From NCBI GenBank assembly GCA_017416485.1, contig JAFQCH010000020.1, positions 1 to 64,000 of the forward strand: DNA of 64,000 nucleotides, written 5' to 3'. This document shows, one piece after another, positions 25,332 through 32,992 of this stretch. A model generated the notes under the pieces. That model saw nothing but the letters and a program-made list of their open reading frames with translations, was not told the DNA's origin and ran no database searches. Position 1 is the stretch's first letter. The number at the start of each line of letters is the position of its first letter. This DNA is from Clostridia bacterium (GTDB lineage: Bacteria > Bacillota > Clostridia > Oscillospirales > Acutalibacteraceae). A program made the translations under genes and the position numbers.

Positions 25332-26375
25332 TTATTTACTGATCAGAATATATCTGCTCATCACAAGGTCAATAACCGCCTGCGTTTTCACACGCATACC
25401 GATTTTTTCTATCACATTGCGGACGGTTTCTTCGGTAAGAGTCGGGATATAATCACGGCATTGCGGATATTCATCAAGAAGCTCATTAAACAGCTTGATA
25501 AGAAGATCACCGGATTTCGGTTTTGAGGGATAACCACGGGCAATGAGTGCCATGTTATTGTCGTAATTTGGAGCAAGGCCAAGCAGTTCTCCCGTTTGCG
25601 GATTTCGTAACAGACCGAAGTTATTGGTATGACGATCGGGATTTGCACAGACAGTATCCATAAAAATCAGTCTGACATAATCGGGAATTGCCTGCGGACA
25701 AAGGCTTTGCAATGCTTTTACGACATCCGGATACTCTTCATTATCGCCCATAAAAGCGGACGCAGGTTCAAAATTGACAGAAGCGGCATTTGTAAAATCA
25801 AGGGATCGGATACAACCGTTTCCGCGTTCATAAACCGCCATATTCATGCCGAGAGCCAAGCCCAATTCACAGATGAACAATTCGGAAAACATTTCATCGT
25901 GATTGGCTCTTTTGCACATCCACCAGCTGCCGTTGCGGAGCTTCCAGCACTTTTCAAAGCTACCGACATTGGTAAGCTCCGGGGTGCGGGAACGACGACT
26001 GTTGGCAGCTCTGTTGAAGCTGTCATAAGTACCCTTCAGGGCAAGATCGGAAAAATAATCATCCTTGAATTCGACATCTTTATATGTCAGCTCAGAGCCA
26101 ACAGGACGGATCCAATAATTGTCAGTAATGGTTGCACCGTTGACATGTATAACAGTAGAAAGATCATCCTTTTCAGCCAGACGCAAGGCTTTTTTGAGCA
26201 AACGGGAGTTGGCACGATGCGAATCAATCGCACGGGTTTCAAGCCATGAATCTGCATCTGAAAAATTTTTCAGATAAAGAGGAAGCAAATTTTCATTTAT
26301 AACAGACAAAGAGGAATCCTGCCAGACTGCTACTACTGTATCGCCACTCAGGATTTCATAATTTTTCTTTTCCAT
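25332..26375 (-). CDS. HipA-like kinase without HTH domain
   Basis: 347 residues homologous to the kinase part of the HTH-HipA fusion at 22152: both have DNYWI(R/V)P, the SFNRAANSRRSRTPELTN / ASNRAFTTSPELTT segment, the catalytic loop ANPDRHTNNFGLLRN and the metal loop LAPNYDNNMAL. The catalytic Asp, Asn and metal Asp are retained, so activity is plausible. There is no DNA-binding domain and no separate HipB next to it; the fused HTH of the other kinase could act in trans (inference). GGAGG lies seven bases before ATG. It has its own strong promoter and terminator. Confidence 0.8.
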   Translation of the reverse strand: MEKKNYEILSGDTVVAVWQDSSLSVINENLLPLYLKNFSDADSWLETRAIDSHRANSRLLKKALRLAEKDDLSTVIHVNGATITDNYWIRPVGSELTYKDVEFKDDYFSDLALKGTYDSFNRAANSRRSRTPELTNVGSFEKCWKLRNGSWWMCKRANHDEMFSELFICELGLALGMNMAVYERGNGCIRSLDFTNAASVNFEPASAFMGDNEEYPDVVKALQSLCPQAIPDYVRLIFMDTVCANPDRHTNNFGLLRNPQTGELLGLAPNYDNNMALIARGYPSKPKSGDLLIKLFNELLDEYPQCRDYIPTLTEETVRNVIEKIGMRVKTQAVIDLVMSRYILISK

Positions 26376-26403
26376 TCTGCAACCTCCTTTCATCATTTAA
26401 TAC

Positions 26404-26432
26404 ATTATAAACTATTCTTTTAGTCTTGTCAA
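26404..26432 (-). promoter_or_regulatory. promoter of the second HipA-like gene
   Basis: Perfect consensus TTGACA, 17 bases, TATAAT on the minus strand. Confidence 0.85.
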
Positions 26433-26760
26433 TTTTTTAATCCCGTCAATACTACGGACTTACTGAACAAATATTCTGAAAATCTTTTTTAATTCACAAC
26501 AACAGTATGTTTTAATACATAAAAAAAGGTATATTTGTAACAATAGCGATTCTTGTTCCACGATGAATCTGCTTATCATCAGAAAAGTAAGAATTATTCA
26601 CCTGCCGTATATTTCTTTTCTAATGCTTTTCTAATACTTTTCTAATGTCTCATTTCCTTGTTGTTTTTTATAGTTTTATTCAGTTGCAAAATCAGAACAT
26701 TTGATGCAAAACATGATGATTTTTCACACCAAAAATCGCTCATAACAATGAACATCGTTT
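26433..26760. other. AT-rich gap without a gene, with three 11-bp tandem repeats
   Basis: No reading frame or RNA gene is recognised. The only pattern is CTTTTCTAATG/A repeated three times without gaps at 26615-26647, spaced one helical turn apart. The end of the stretch has AATGAACATC next to the tRNA-Trp 3' copy. That string also occurs in the structured element, so a deleted copy may have stood here. Confidence 0.5.
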
Positions 26761-26782
26761 TCGATTCCTACTACCCCTGCCA
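26761..26782 (+). repeat. direct copy of the tRNA-Trp 3' end (copy 2, right border)
   Basis: 22 bases identical to 14822-14843 of tRNA-Trp, followed by AAAAA as in the original. It lies 11.9 kb from the tRNA, at the right edge of the accessory segment. Confidence 0.95.
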
Positions 26783-26785
26783 AAA

Positions 26786-26818
26786 AATCCGACAAGTTTC
26801 GACTTGTCGGATTTTTTT
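26786..26818 (+). terminator. strong terminator hairpin
   Basis: AATCCGACAAGT, loop TTCG, ACTTGTCGGATT, then TTTTT. It follows the tRNA-Trp 3' copy in place of the usual tRNA-Trp terminator. Confidence 0.8.
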
Positions 26819-26820
26819 AT

Positions 26821-27035
26821 CCAAGCCGACAGGCTTGGTATATCATCAGCCGTAGGCTGTATATCATCAAAGGCGGCTCGCCGCCTTTGTATCTCATCAC
26901 ACCTTCAGGTGTGTATCAAAAAACTGTCGGCTTGATGATCTGCAAAACTTCGTTTTGATGATATACAACCTCTTGCGAGGTTGATGATATGCAATTCCTG
27001 CGAAATTGATGATATACACGGCTTCGCCGTGATTT
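26821..27035. repeat. array of mini-hairpins spaced by GTATATCATC / GATGATATAC
   Basis: A run of about nine short perfect hairpins: CCAAGCC-GGCTTGG, AGCC-GGCT, AAAGGCGG-CCGCCTTT, ACACC-GGTGT, then AAAAC-GTTTT, AACCTC-GAGGTT, AATTcctgcgAAATT and ACGGC-GCCGT. In the left half each is followed by GTATATCATC or a close variant; in the right half the linker is its reverse complement GATGATATAC. The switch occurs at CTGTCGGCTT (26914-26923), which is complementary to AAGCCGACAG of the first hairpin. No cas genes and no coding sense. Confidence 0.85.
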
Positions 27036-27058
27036 GTATTGCACTGCCTGTCTGAAAT

Positions 27059-27090
27059 ACGGATACCGCAAGGTGTCCGTTTTGTTTTTG
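27059..27090 (+). terminator. tRNA-Trp terminator (copy 3)
   Basis: Same ACGGATACC-GCAA-GGTGTCCGT hairpin as at 14853 and 15006, including the following TTTTG and GTATGATA. It shows that the right border contains the old tRNA-Trp downstream region. Confidence 0.9.
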
Positions 27091-27107
27091 TATGATAATG
27101 ATCAGTC

Positions 27108-27136
27108 TTGTTTTATTGATTTTTGCATGCTATAAT
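27108..27136 (+). promoter_or_regulatory. promoter of the MBL gene
   Basis: TTGTTT, 17 bases, TATAAT, 36 bases before the start. Confidence 0.65.
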
Positions 27137-27172
27137 TAAAACATAATTATACATAAGAAGGAGTATAAAAAA

Positions 27173-28171
27173 ATGGATAAGAAGAAAATCATTATATTAT
27201 GCGTGATACTTGTTCTGCTTGTGGCTGCCGCGGTGCTGCTTGCCGTGTTTATGCCGAACATAAAAATGGGCATCAATGCGAGAAAATACAATTTGCAAAA
27301 AGCAGACATATCCGTATCGGCGGACAGAATTTATTTTCTCAACACAGGTGGGTCGGATGCGATTCTGATTGAAAGCGACGGCAAATTTGCCATGGTGGAT
27401 GCCGCAGAGGACAATGATAATCCGCGGAATTTTGAAGGGCTGAAATTAACGGGCTACGAGGATTACGTGGTTGATTTTGTAAAGAAAATCGCAGGGGATG
27501 AAAACGGTAGGGTCGAGCTTGAATTTGTGCTGGGCACACACGCCCATTCTGACCACATCGGCGGCTTTGATACGCTGATTTTTGATGAAGACATTACCGT
27601 CAAAACCGCATACCTGCGTGAATATGACGAGGACAGAATCAGCGAATATGAAATCGAGAGCTGGGACAACAAGGAGGTTTACGAGCAGATGCTCGATGCC
27701 TGTAAAAAAAGAGGTGTCCCTGTTGTGAGTGATATTTCTGCGGAGCCGTTTACATTCGGAAGCTTCACCATGCAATTCATCAACACAGAAATAAATCCTG
27801 TTGAAGGGCGTGTCGGTGAAAATGAAAATGCAGTCGGACTGCTGATTGAGAAGAACGGAACAAAGGCTTTTCTTTCGGCAGACATCAACAATTACGACGG
27901 GGATGAAGACAGAATTGCCCCCGCAATCGGCAAGGTTGACCTGCTGAAGGTCGGGCATCACGGCCATGAAGGCTCCTCCACCGAAAACTTTATCAACACA
28001 CTCAGCCCCGATATTGCCGTTCTGACACGGGGCAATGCAACGCCCTCTGCAGAGCCGCTCAAAAACCTCAACCGCGTCAATGCGGCCATTTATGCAACCG
28101 GCAAATACGGCGAAATCATTGCCGAATTCACAGAAAACGGCATCGCCCTTTTTGCAGGCATTGCAGAATAA
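27173..28171 (+). CDS. ComEC-like metallo-beta-lactamase-fold hydrolase
   Basis: 332 residues. An N-terminal membrane anchor (residues 5-27, IIILCVILVLLVAAAVLLAVF) carries an exported MBL domain of the ComEC/Rec2 type: YFLNTGGSDAILIESDGKFAMVDA, the metal motif THAHSDHIGGFD (HxHxDH), FLSADINNYDGDED and LLKVGHHGHEGSS. The metal ligands are complete. Stand-alone members of this group are found in many Firmicutes; their substrates (nucleic acid or phosphodiester) are mostly unproven. Transcribed alone, with a terminator 16 bases after the stop. Confidence 0.88.
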   Translation: MDKKKIIILCVILVLLVAAAVLLAVFMPNIKMGINARKYNLQKADISVSADRIYFLNTGGSDAILIESDGKFAMVDAAEDNDNPRNFEGLKLTGYEDYVVDFVKKIAGDENGRVELEFVLGTHAHSDHIGGFDTLIFDEDITVKTAYLREYDEDRISEYEIESWDNKEVYEQMLDACKKRGVPVVSDISAEPFTFGSFTMQFINTEINPVEGRVGENENAVGLLIEKNGTKAFLSADINNYDGDEDRIAPAIGKVDLLKVGHHGHEGSSTENFINTLSPDIAVLTRGNATPSAEPLKNLNRVNAAIYATGKYGEIIAEFTENGIALFAGIAE

Positions 28172-28186
28172 GTCTATTGCAGATAT

Positions 28187-28217
28187 ATCCCCGGACTTCA
28201 AAGGCCCGGGGATTTTT
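28187..28217 (+). terminator. terminator of the MBL gene
   Basis: ATCCCCGG pairs with CCGGGGAT, followed by TTTTT. Confidence 0.88.
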
Positions 28218-28240
28218 CATTTCTGCCGTTTGATGAGCAG

Positions 28241-28269
28241 TTGAACATTGCAAGAATCTGTGATATAAT
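28241..28269 (+). promoter_or_regulatory. distal promoter of the PHP-glycyl radical operon
   Basis: TTGAAC, 17 bases, TATAAT. It would transcribe the small frame at 28308 and then the PHP gene. Confidence 0.7.
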
Positions 28270-28307
28270 TATTTATATTGAATGATTCACCGATGGTGGG
28301 ATTCTTT

Positions 28308-28382
28308 ATGGAGCTGTTAAAGGAAATCGTCGTTATGCGTTCTTTTATCTGCATTCGGCTGATTGAAGCTGATAAGGCCTGA
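28308..28382 (+). CDS. possible 24-residue leader peptide
   Basis: A tiny frame MELLKEIVVMRSFICIRLIE... lies between two promoters, with GGTGGG seven bases before ATG. It is either a leader peptide or chance. No runs of one codon, no attenuator hairpin and no homologue are recognised, so confidence is low. Confidence 0.3.
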   Translation: MELLKEIVVMRSFICIRLIEADKA

Positions 28383-28391
28383 CATTATAAT
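28363..28391 (+). promoter_or_regulatory. proximal promoter of the PHP-glycyl radical operon
   Basis: TTGAAG, 17 bases, TATAAT, 27 bases before the PHP start, inside the end of the small frame. Confidence 0.6.
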
Positions 28392-28418
28392 GATCCCAAA
28401 CGAAAGGATACAGGTGGT

Positions 28419-29219
28419 ATGAGATACATTGCAGACCATGATTTTCATATTCATTCAACGGTTTCGAGGTGTTGCCATGATGCCACACAGACACCGCAGT
28501 CCATATTGGAATATGCACAAAAAAACAGCTTCAGAAAAATCTGCCTGACCAATCATTTCTGGGACGAGAATGTAAAAAGCGAAGCGCAATGGATTGAAGA
28601 ACACAATTTTTCGTTTGTTTCTTCTGTTCTGCCGTTGCCGCAGGATAAGAACATCCGTTTTCTGTTCGGTTGCGAAACCGACATGGATTTCAACAATGTG
28701 CTCGGTGTGAGCAAAGAACGATTTGACTGCTTTGATTTTATCATTGTTGCCACAACACATCTTCATCTTGCCGGCCACACAGTCAGCACCGAGATCACAA
28801 CACCCGCCCAAGCGGCTTTTCATTGGGTTGACAAGCTCAAAAATCTGTTGATAAAGGATCTTCCCTTTCATAAAATCGGCATTGCACATCTGACAACGGG
28901 ACACATACTCAAAAGCAGAACAACCGAAGCCTTGTCCTTGATTCCCGATGCCGTCATGTATGATATTTTCAACGAATGTGCACGCAAGGGTGCAGGAATC
29001 GAGCTGAATGTCAAAACAATCAACATGAACGATGACGAAAAAGAGATATTGCTGCGGCCATATTTCATCGCCAAGGAATGCGGATGCAGATTCTATCTCG
29101 GCAGCGATGCACACAAAGCAAGTGCCTTGGCAGGTGCAAAAGAAAATTTTGAGGATGTTATTGACAAACTGAATCTTAAAGAAAGCGATAAGTTTTTGCT
29201 GACTGCCGGAAGGAAGTAA
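28419..29219 (+). CDS. PHP-domain phosphoesterase
   Basis: 266 residues of the polymerase-and-histidinol-phosphatase fold. Metal motif DHDFHIHST at residues 6-14, then CLTNHFWDENV, the acidic CETDMDF, TTHLH near 115 and the late FYLGSDAHKAS, which supplies the final Asp and His. Members hydrolyse phosphate esters such as histidinol phosphate or small nucleotides. The gene is too short and too unlike hisK to name the substrate. It is first in an operon with a glycyl radical activase (2 bases away) and enzyme, so a link to that pathway is likely but unproven. Confidence 0.85.
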   Translation: MRYIADHDFHIHSTVSRCCHDATQTPQSILEYAQKNSFRKICLTNHFWDENVKSEAQWIEEHNFSFVSSVLPLPQDKNIRFLFGCETDMDFNNVLGVSKERFDCFDFIIVATTHLHLAGHTVSTEITTPAQAAFHWVDKLKNLLIKDLPFHKIGIAHLTTGHILKSRTTEALSLIPDAVMYDIFNECARKGAGIELNVKTINMNDDEKEILLRPYFIAKECGCRFYLGSDAHKASALAGAKENFEDVIDKLNLKESDKFLLTAGRK

Positions 29220-29221
29220 AA

Positions 29222-30115
29222 ATGGGATTTATTTTCAACATTCAAAAATTCTGTCTGCATGACGGAGACGGGATACGGACAAGTGTGTTTTTAAAGGGCT
29301 GTCCCCTGCGGTGCATCTGGTGCCACAATCCCGAAAGCCTTGCAAAAGTGCAGAGCCTTTCTTTTCACAATCAAAAGTGCACCGTCTGCGGCAAGTGCCT
29401 TGCGGTGTGCAGCGGACGAAGCATTGAAAACGGCAATTTGAAGATTGACCGAGCACAATGCACGGTGTGCGGAAAGTGTGCAGAGGTCTGCCTGCACGAT
29501 GCCAACGAAATCATCGGAAACGAAATGACCGCACAGGAAATCATGGTTGAGGTGCTGAAAGACAAGATGTTTTTTGACACCTCGGGCGGCGGAATCACCG
29601 TGACGGGCGGAGAACCGTCGTATCAACCTGATTTCACATTGGAATTACTCACACTTGCAAAGGAAGCTGGGATTTCGCGTGCCATGGAAACCTGCGGCAT
29701 CGGGGAGGGAGAGTTTTACGAGAAAGCGGCGGACCTCGGCACAACATTTTTATTTGACATAAAATGTATGGATTCCGAAAAGCACCGAAAGCTAACGGGT
29801 GCTGATAATGTACATATTCTGCAAAACCTTGCATACCTCATGGAAAGAGATGCGGATATCATCATCCGTCTGCCCATGATTCCCGGTTGCAATGACAGCA
29901 ACGAGGATATTGCACAACTTTGTGTTTTTCTGAACAACAACAAAGGGCGATACCGCTATGCCGAGATCATGCCCTATCACACGCTCGGCCTCGGCAAAGC
30001 CGAAAAACTCGGCTCCACAGCCGCATACACGCACGACAATGCAAACGAAACGGATATCGCCCGTTGGGGTTCCCTGTTCGCTTCGCACGGCACGGATGTA
30101 AACGTATCAAAGTAA
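29222..30115 (+). CDS. glycyl radical enzyme activase (radical SAM)
   Basis: 297 residues. It abstracts a hydrogen from the glycine of its partner using SAM and a 4Fe-4S cluster. The radical SAM motif GCPLRCIWCHNPES (C-x3-C-x2-C) lies at residues 26-39. Two extra ferredoxin motifs CTVCGKCLAVC and CTVCGKCAEVC (about 54-90) show the clostridial-type activase with two additional clusters, as found with glycerol or propanediol dehydratase, hydroxyproline dehydratase and decarboxylase systems but not with plain pyruvate formate-lyase. GGGITVTGGEPSYQPDF is the GGE motif. It ends 13 bases before the enzyme gene. Confidence 0.94.
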   Translation: MGFIFNIQKFCLHDGDGIRTSVFLKGCPLRCIWCHNPESLAKVQSLSFHNQKCTVCGKCLAVCSGRSIENGNLKIDRAQCTVCGKCAEVCLHDANEIIGNEMTAQEIMVEVLKDKMFFDTSGGGITVTGGEPSYQPDFTLELLTLAKEAGISRAMETCGIGEGEFYEKAADLGTTFLFDIKCMDSEKHRKLTGADNVHILQNLAYLMERDADIIIRLPMIPGCNDSNEDIAQLCVFLNNNKGRYRYAEIMPYHTLGLGKAEKLGSTAAYTHDNANETDIARWGSLFASHGTDVNVSK

Positions 30116-30128
30116 AAGAGGTTTTATT

Positions 30129-32288
30129 ATGACTGATTTAATGAATATTGATCCTTTGCTTTACGGATATTTTTCGGACGAAACCCTTGAACACGGTGAA
30201 AGAGTCGGGCTTGCGTTGCTTTACGGCGCAAAAAATATTGAAATTAAATTTTCGCGTCAGTTGCTGCCCGAAACAACATTTGAAACAAAATTTGCAACAT
30301 CAAAATACATGCCCTCCGAAGGACTTCGGTTCGACACGGACAACATTTTAAAACTTGCCGAAGACTTCCCCGAACACAAAAAAACTCTGCTTCACTATGT
30401 TGATGAAATAAACATTTTCAACAGCAAGGCAAAGCGGCTTTCCTGCGATTTGACAGATGCCCTTGACCGCACGGGTGCACAATGGGGCGGCAACTGGGGC
30501 GGTCATGCCAACCCCGATTACGGAAAAATCGTCAATTTCGGCACGGAGCATATCCGCAATCTCATTGCCGAAAACCGCGGCAAGTACCCCGATGAAGCAT
30601 GGTTTTACCGTTCTTGTTCCTATGTTTTGGATGCACTGGATCTTTTCGGCACACGCTACCGTGAAGCCGCACTTGAAAAAGCAGAACAATGCGATAACGA
30701 AGAAGACAAGGCTTTTCTGCTTCGTCTGGCTTCGGCTTTTGCAACCGTGCCGAAGAAGCCTGCTTACGATTTCATGTCGGCAATGTGCGCCTTTATGCTC
30801 ATTTTTGCACTCGACGGCAGTGACTCTCCCGGTCGGTTTGACCAATATATGTACCCCGCATACTTAAAAACCGAAAATAAGGAAGAAGTCATCGACCTGC
30901 TTGACAGGCTGTGGGATTATTTCCATGACCACCGTTCGTGGAATCTTTGCATTGCGGGCAGTGACGAAAATTGGCAGGATGAAACCAACGAGCTTACTTA
31001 CGAAATTCTTGCCATGGTGAGAAAAAAAGGCTACAATACCCCCAATCTCACCTGCCGTGTGCACCGAAACACACCCGATAAACTCTGGAATGCGATTGCA
31101 GACACCCTTGCAACGGGCACGGGACTGCCTGCACTTTACAATGACGATGTCGTTTGCGAAGCCCTTGAAAAAATCGGCATTCCGACCGAAGACAGCCACG
31201 ATTACTGCATGAACGGATGCAATCAGATCGACATTTTCGGCAAGAGCCACATGGGGCTTGAAGACGGCGAGGTACTGTTTACAAAGTGCCTTGAATTTGC
31301 ATTGCACAACGGCAAGGACGGGATGAGTGATGAAAAACTCTCCGTTGAAACGGGCGATCCGACAACCTTTACGACCTATGAACGTTTTGAGCGCGCATTC
31401 ATGGATCAGCTGGAATTTGTGACCTACAATGCGTGTTCGAGTGCCAACATCTGCCAGCACCTGCGGGGAGTGTTTGAACCGCATCCGTTGCGTTCATGCC
31501 TGATTGAAGGCTGCCTGCAAAAAGGACGCGACTACCGCAACGGCGGCCCGCTTTACAATCACGGACAAATTCTTGCCGAAGGCATTGCAGACACAGGCGA
31601 CAGCCTGTATGCCGTCAAAAAACTCGTATTCGACGAAAAGAAATACACAATGGCTGAATTGATTGCCGCATTGGATGCAGACTTTGAAGGTTACGAACAA
31701 CTGCATCACGATTTTAAGAATTGCGAAAAATTCGGCAATGACATCGAAGAAGTTGACACCATTACCGCACGTGCGCTCAACCGCTTTTTCACTGTGCTCA
31801 AACGCAACCGCACCTACCGCGGCGGTGTGTTCACAGGCGGTTGCAGCACATTCAGCCGAGCCGCCGATTACGGCATGCAGACTGCGGCTCTTCCTAACGG
31901 AAAACGCAAGGGTGAACCCTTGCTTGCTGACAGCATTGCCGCCACCCCCGGGCGCGACACCAACGGTCCGACGGCGCTCATCAAATCGGTGCTGAAATAC
32001 AACCACACCGATGCTTGCAGCGGATTCGTATTTCAGAATAAATTTGAAAAGAAGATTTTTAACACCGAAAAAGGCAAGGATTCATTCATTGCCCTTGCAA
32101 AGGCATATTTTGCAGGCGGCGGACAGCAATACACCGTTACGGTCGTATCACCCGAAGATCTGCTGGATGCTAAAGTGCATCCCGAAAACCACCGCAATCT
32201 GATCGTGCGTGTGGGCGGTTACAGTGACTATTTTACAGACCTTGATGAGGGCTTACAGGATAATGTCATTGAACGTACTTTTTTATAA
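30129..32288 (+). CDS. glycyl radical enzyme of unassigned subclass
   Basis: 719 residues, shorter than most family members (about 760-850). The C-terminal glycyl radical loop IVRVGGYSDYF is intact, with radical Gly697. The thiyl Cys loop is DYCMNGCNQ: Cys364 aligns with the catalytic cysteine (Cys360 is near), but the position two residues after it is Gln366, where dehydratases and decarboxylases carry Glu in GCVE. Pyruvate formate-lyase's adjacent Cys pair is also absent. The N-terminus (MNIDPLLYGYFSDETLEHGERVGLALLYG) is short. The reaction cannot be assigned. It is cytoplasmic, and the neighbours are a PHP phosphoesterase, its activase and a YdcF protein. Confidence 0.9.
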   Translation: MTDLMNIDPLLYGYFSDETLEHGERVGLALLYGAKNIEIKFSRQLLPETTFETKFATSKYMPSEGLRFDTDNILKLAEDFPEHKKTLLHYVDEINIFNSKAKRLSCDLTDALDRTGAQWGGNWGGHANPDYGKIVNFGTEHIRNLIAENRGKYPDEAWFYRSCSYVLDALDLFGTRYREAALEKAEQCDNEEDKAFLLRLASAFATVPKKPAYDFMSAMCAFMLIFALDGSDSPGRFDQYMYPAYLKTENKEEVIDLLDRLWDYFHDHRSWNLCIAGSDENWQDETNELTYEILAMVRKKGYNTPNLTCRVHRNTPDKLWNAIADTLATGTGLPALYNDDVVCEALEKIGIPTEDSHDYCMNGCNQIDIFGKSHMGLEDGEVLFTKCLEFALHNGKDGMSDEKLSVETGDPTTFTTYERFERAFMDQLEFVTYNACSSANICQHLRGVFEPHPLRSCLIEGCLQKGRDYRNGGPLYNHGQILAEGIADTGDSLYAVKKLVFDEKKYTMAELIAALDADFEGYEQLHHDFKNCEKFGNDIEEVDTITARALNRFFTVLKRNRTYRGGVFTGGCSTFSRAADYGMQTAALPNGKRKGEPLLADSIAATPGRDTNGPTALIKSVLKYNHTDACSGFVFQNKFEKKIFNTEKGKDSFIALAKAYFAGGGQQYTVTVVSPEDLLDAKVHPENHRNLIVRVGGYSDYFTDLDEGLQDNVIERTFL

Positions 32289-32309
32289 AAGTTTTTAACA
32301 GGTGATTGC

Positions 32310-32891
32310 ATGAAAAAAATAATATCCGTTGCCGTTTGTGTTGTGATATTATTTCTGACCTTTACGGCGGTCAGCATTGTCAACTACGGCAAAAACGACC
32401 ATAAAACACAAGCGGATGTTGCCATTGTGCTTGGTGCGGCGGCAAGTGATGAAGGGGTGTCCCCTGTTTTCCGTGAGCGCATCAACCATGGAATATGGCT
32501 TTATGAAAACGAATTTGTCGATTATCTGATTTTCACGGGCGGCATGGGCGAAGGCAACGCAAAAAGCGATGCGTTGATTGCAAAAGAATACGCATTGTCG
32601 CAAGGAGTGCCCGCAGATGTTATTTTGATCGAAGAAAAATCGACCATCACGGAAGAAAACCTTGAGAATGCAAAAGAAATCATGGATGAAAACGGTTTGC
32701 GCACCGCCATCATCGTGAGCGACCCGCTGCACATGAAACGCGCCATGCTGATGGCAAAGGATTACGGTATTGACGGTTATTCTTCACCGACACCGACTAC
32801 TATGTACAGGAGCATCAAAGCACAATTTCCGTTTTTGGTAAGAGAAGAATTTTTCTATATCGGCTATTGCATTGTGCGCATATTCAGATAA
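32310..32891 (+). CDS. YdcF/SanA-like DUF218 protein
   Basis: 193 residues. A single N-terminal membrane helix (3-25) precedes a DUF218 Rossmann-like domain: ADVAIVLGAAASDEGVSPVFRERINHGIWLY, DYLIFTGGMGEGNAKSDALIAKEYALSQGVP, IIVSDPLHMKRAMLMAKDYG. The family (SanA, YdcF, ElyC) acts in envelope maintenance, and YdcF binds SAM. The catalytic role is unknown. It follows the glycyl radical enzyme by 21 bases with AGGTGA before ATG, so it ends this operon. Confidence 0.88.
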   Translation: MKKIISVAVCVVILFLTFTAVSIVNYGKNDHKTQADVAIVLGAAASDEGVSPVFRERINHGIWLYENEFVDYLIFTGGMGEGNAKSDALIAKEYALSQGVPADVILIEEKSTITEENLENAKEIMDENGLRTAIIVSDPLHMKRAMLMAKDYGIDGYSSPTPTTMYRSIKAQFPFLVREEFFYIGYCIVRIFR

Positions 32892-32992
32892 ATCCATTCA
32901 ACTGCCTGTAATAATAAAAATCAATCTGTTCTCTTTTCATTCCGTGACAATTTGCATATTATAAAAACATCACAAACGGAAAGGAAATGCTT

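Larger units (their letters stand above)
14822..26782. mobile_element. candidate island bounded by tRNA-Trp 3'-end repeats
   Basis: The 3' end of tRNA-Trp (22 bases plus flanking A run) recurs in direct orientation at 26761, and the original tRNA terminator reappears just beyond it at 27059. Between lie about 11.6 kb with rhamnoside, toxin-antitoxin, HipA and DUF234 genes, typical of accessory DNA. No integrase, excisionase, relaxase or transposase is seen, so movement would need an enzyme in trans, or the element has lost its own. Boundaries are inferred from the repeats. Confidence 0.55.

Noticed and set aside
14822..26782. Integrative conjugative element or prophage
   Set aside because: No integrase, relaxase, type IV secretion, capsid or tail gene is visible. 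Only border repeats and accessory cargo support mobility, so I call it a candidate island.
26821..27035. CRISPR array
   Set aside because: The constant part is only about 10 bases and inverts midway, the variable parts are palindromes of unequal length, and no cas genes are near.
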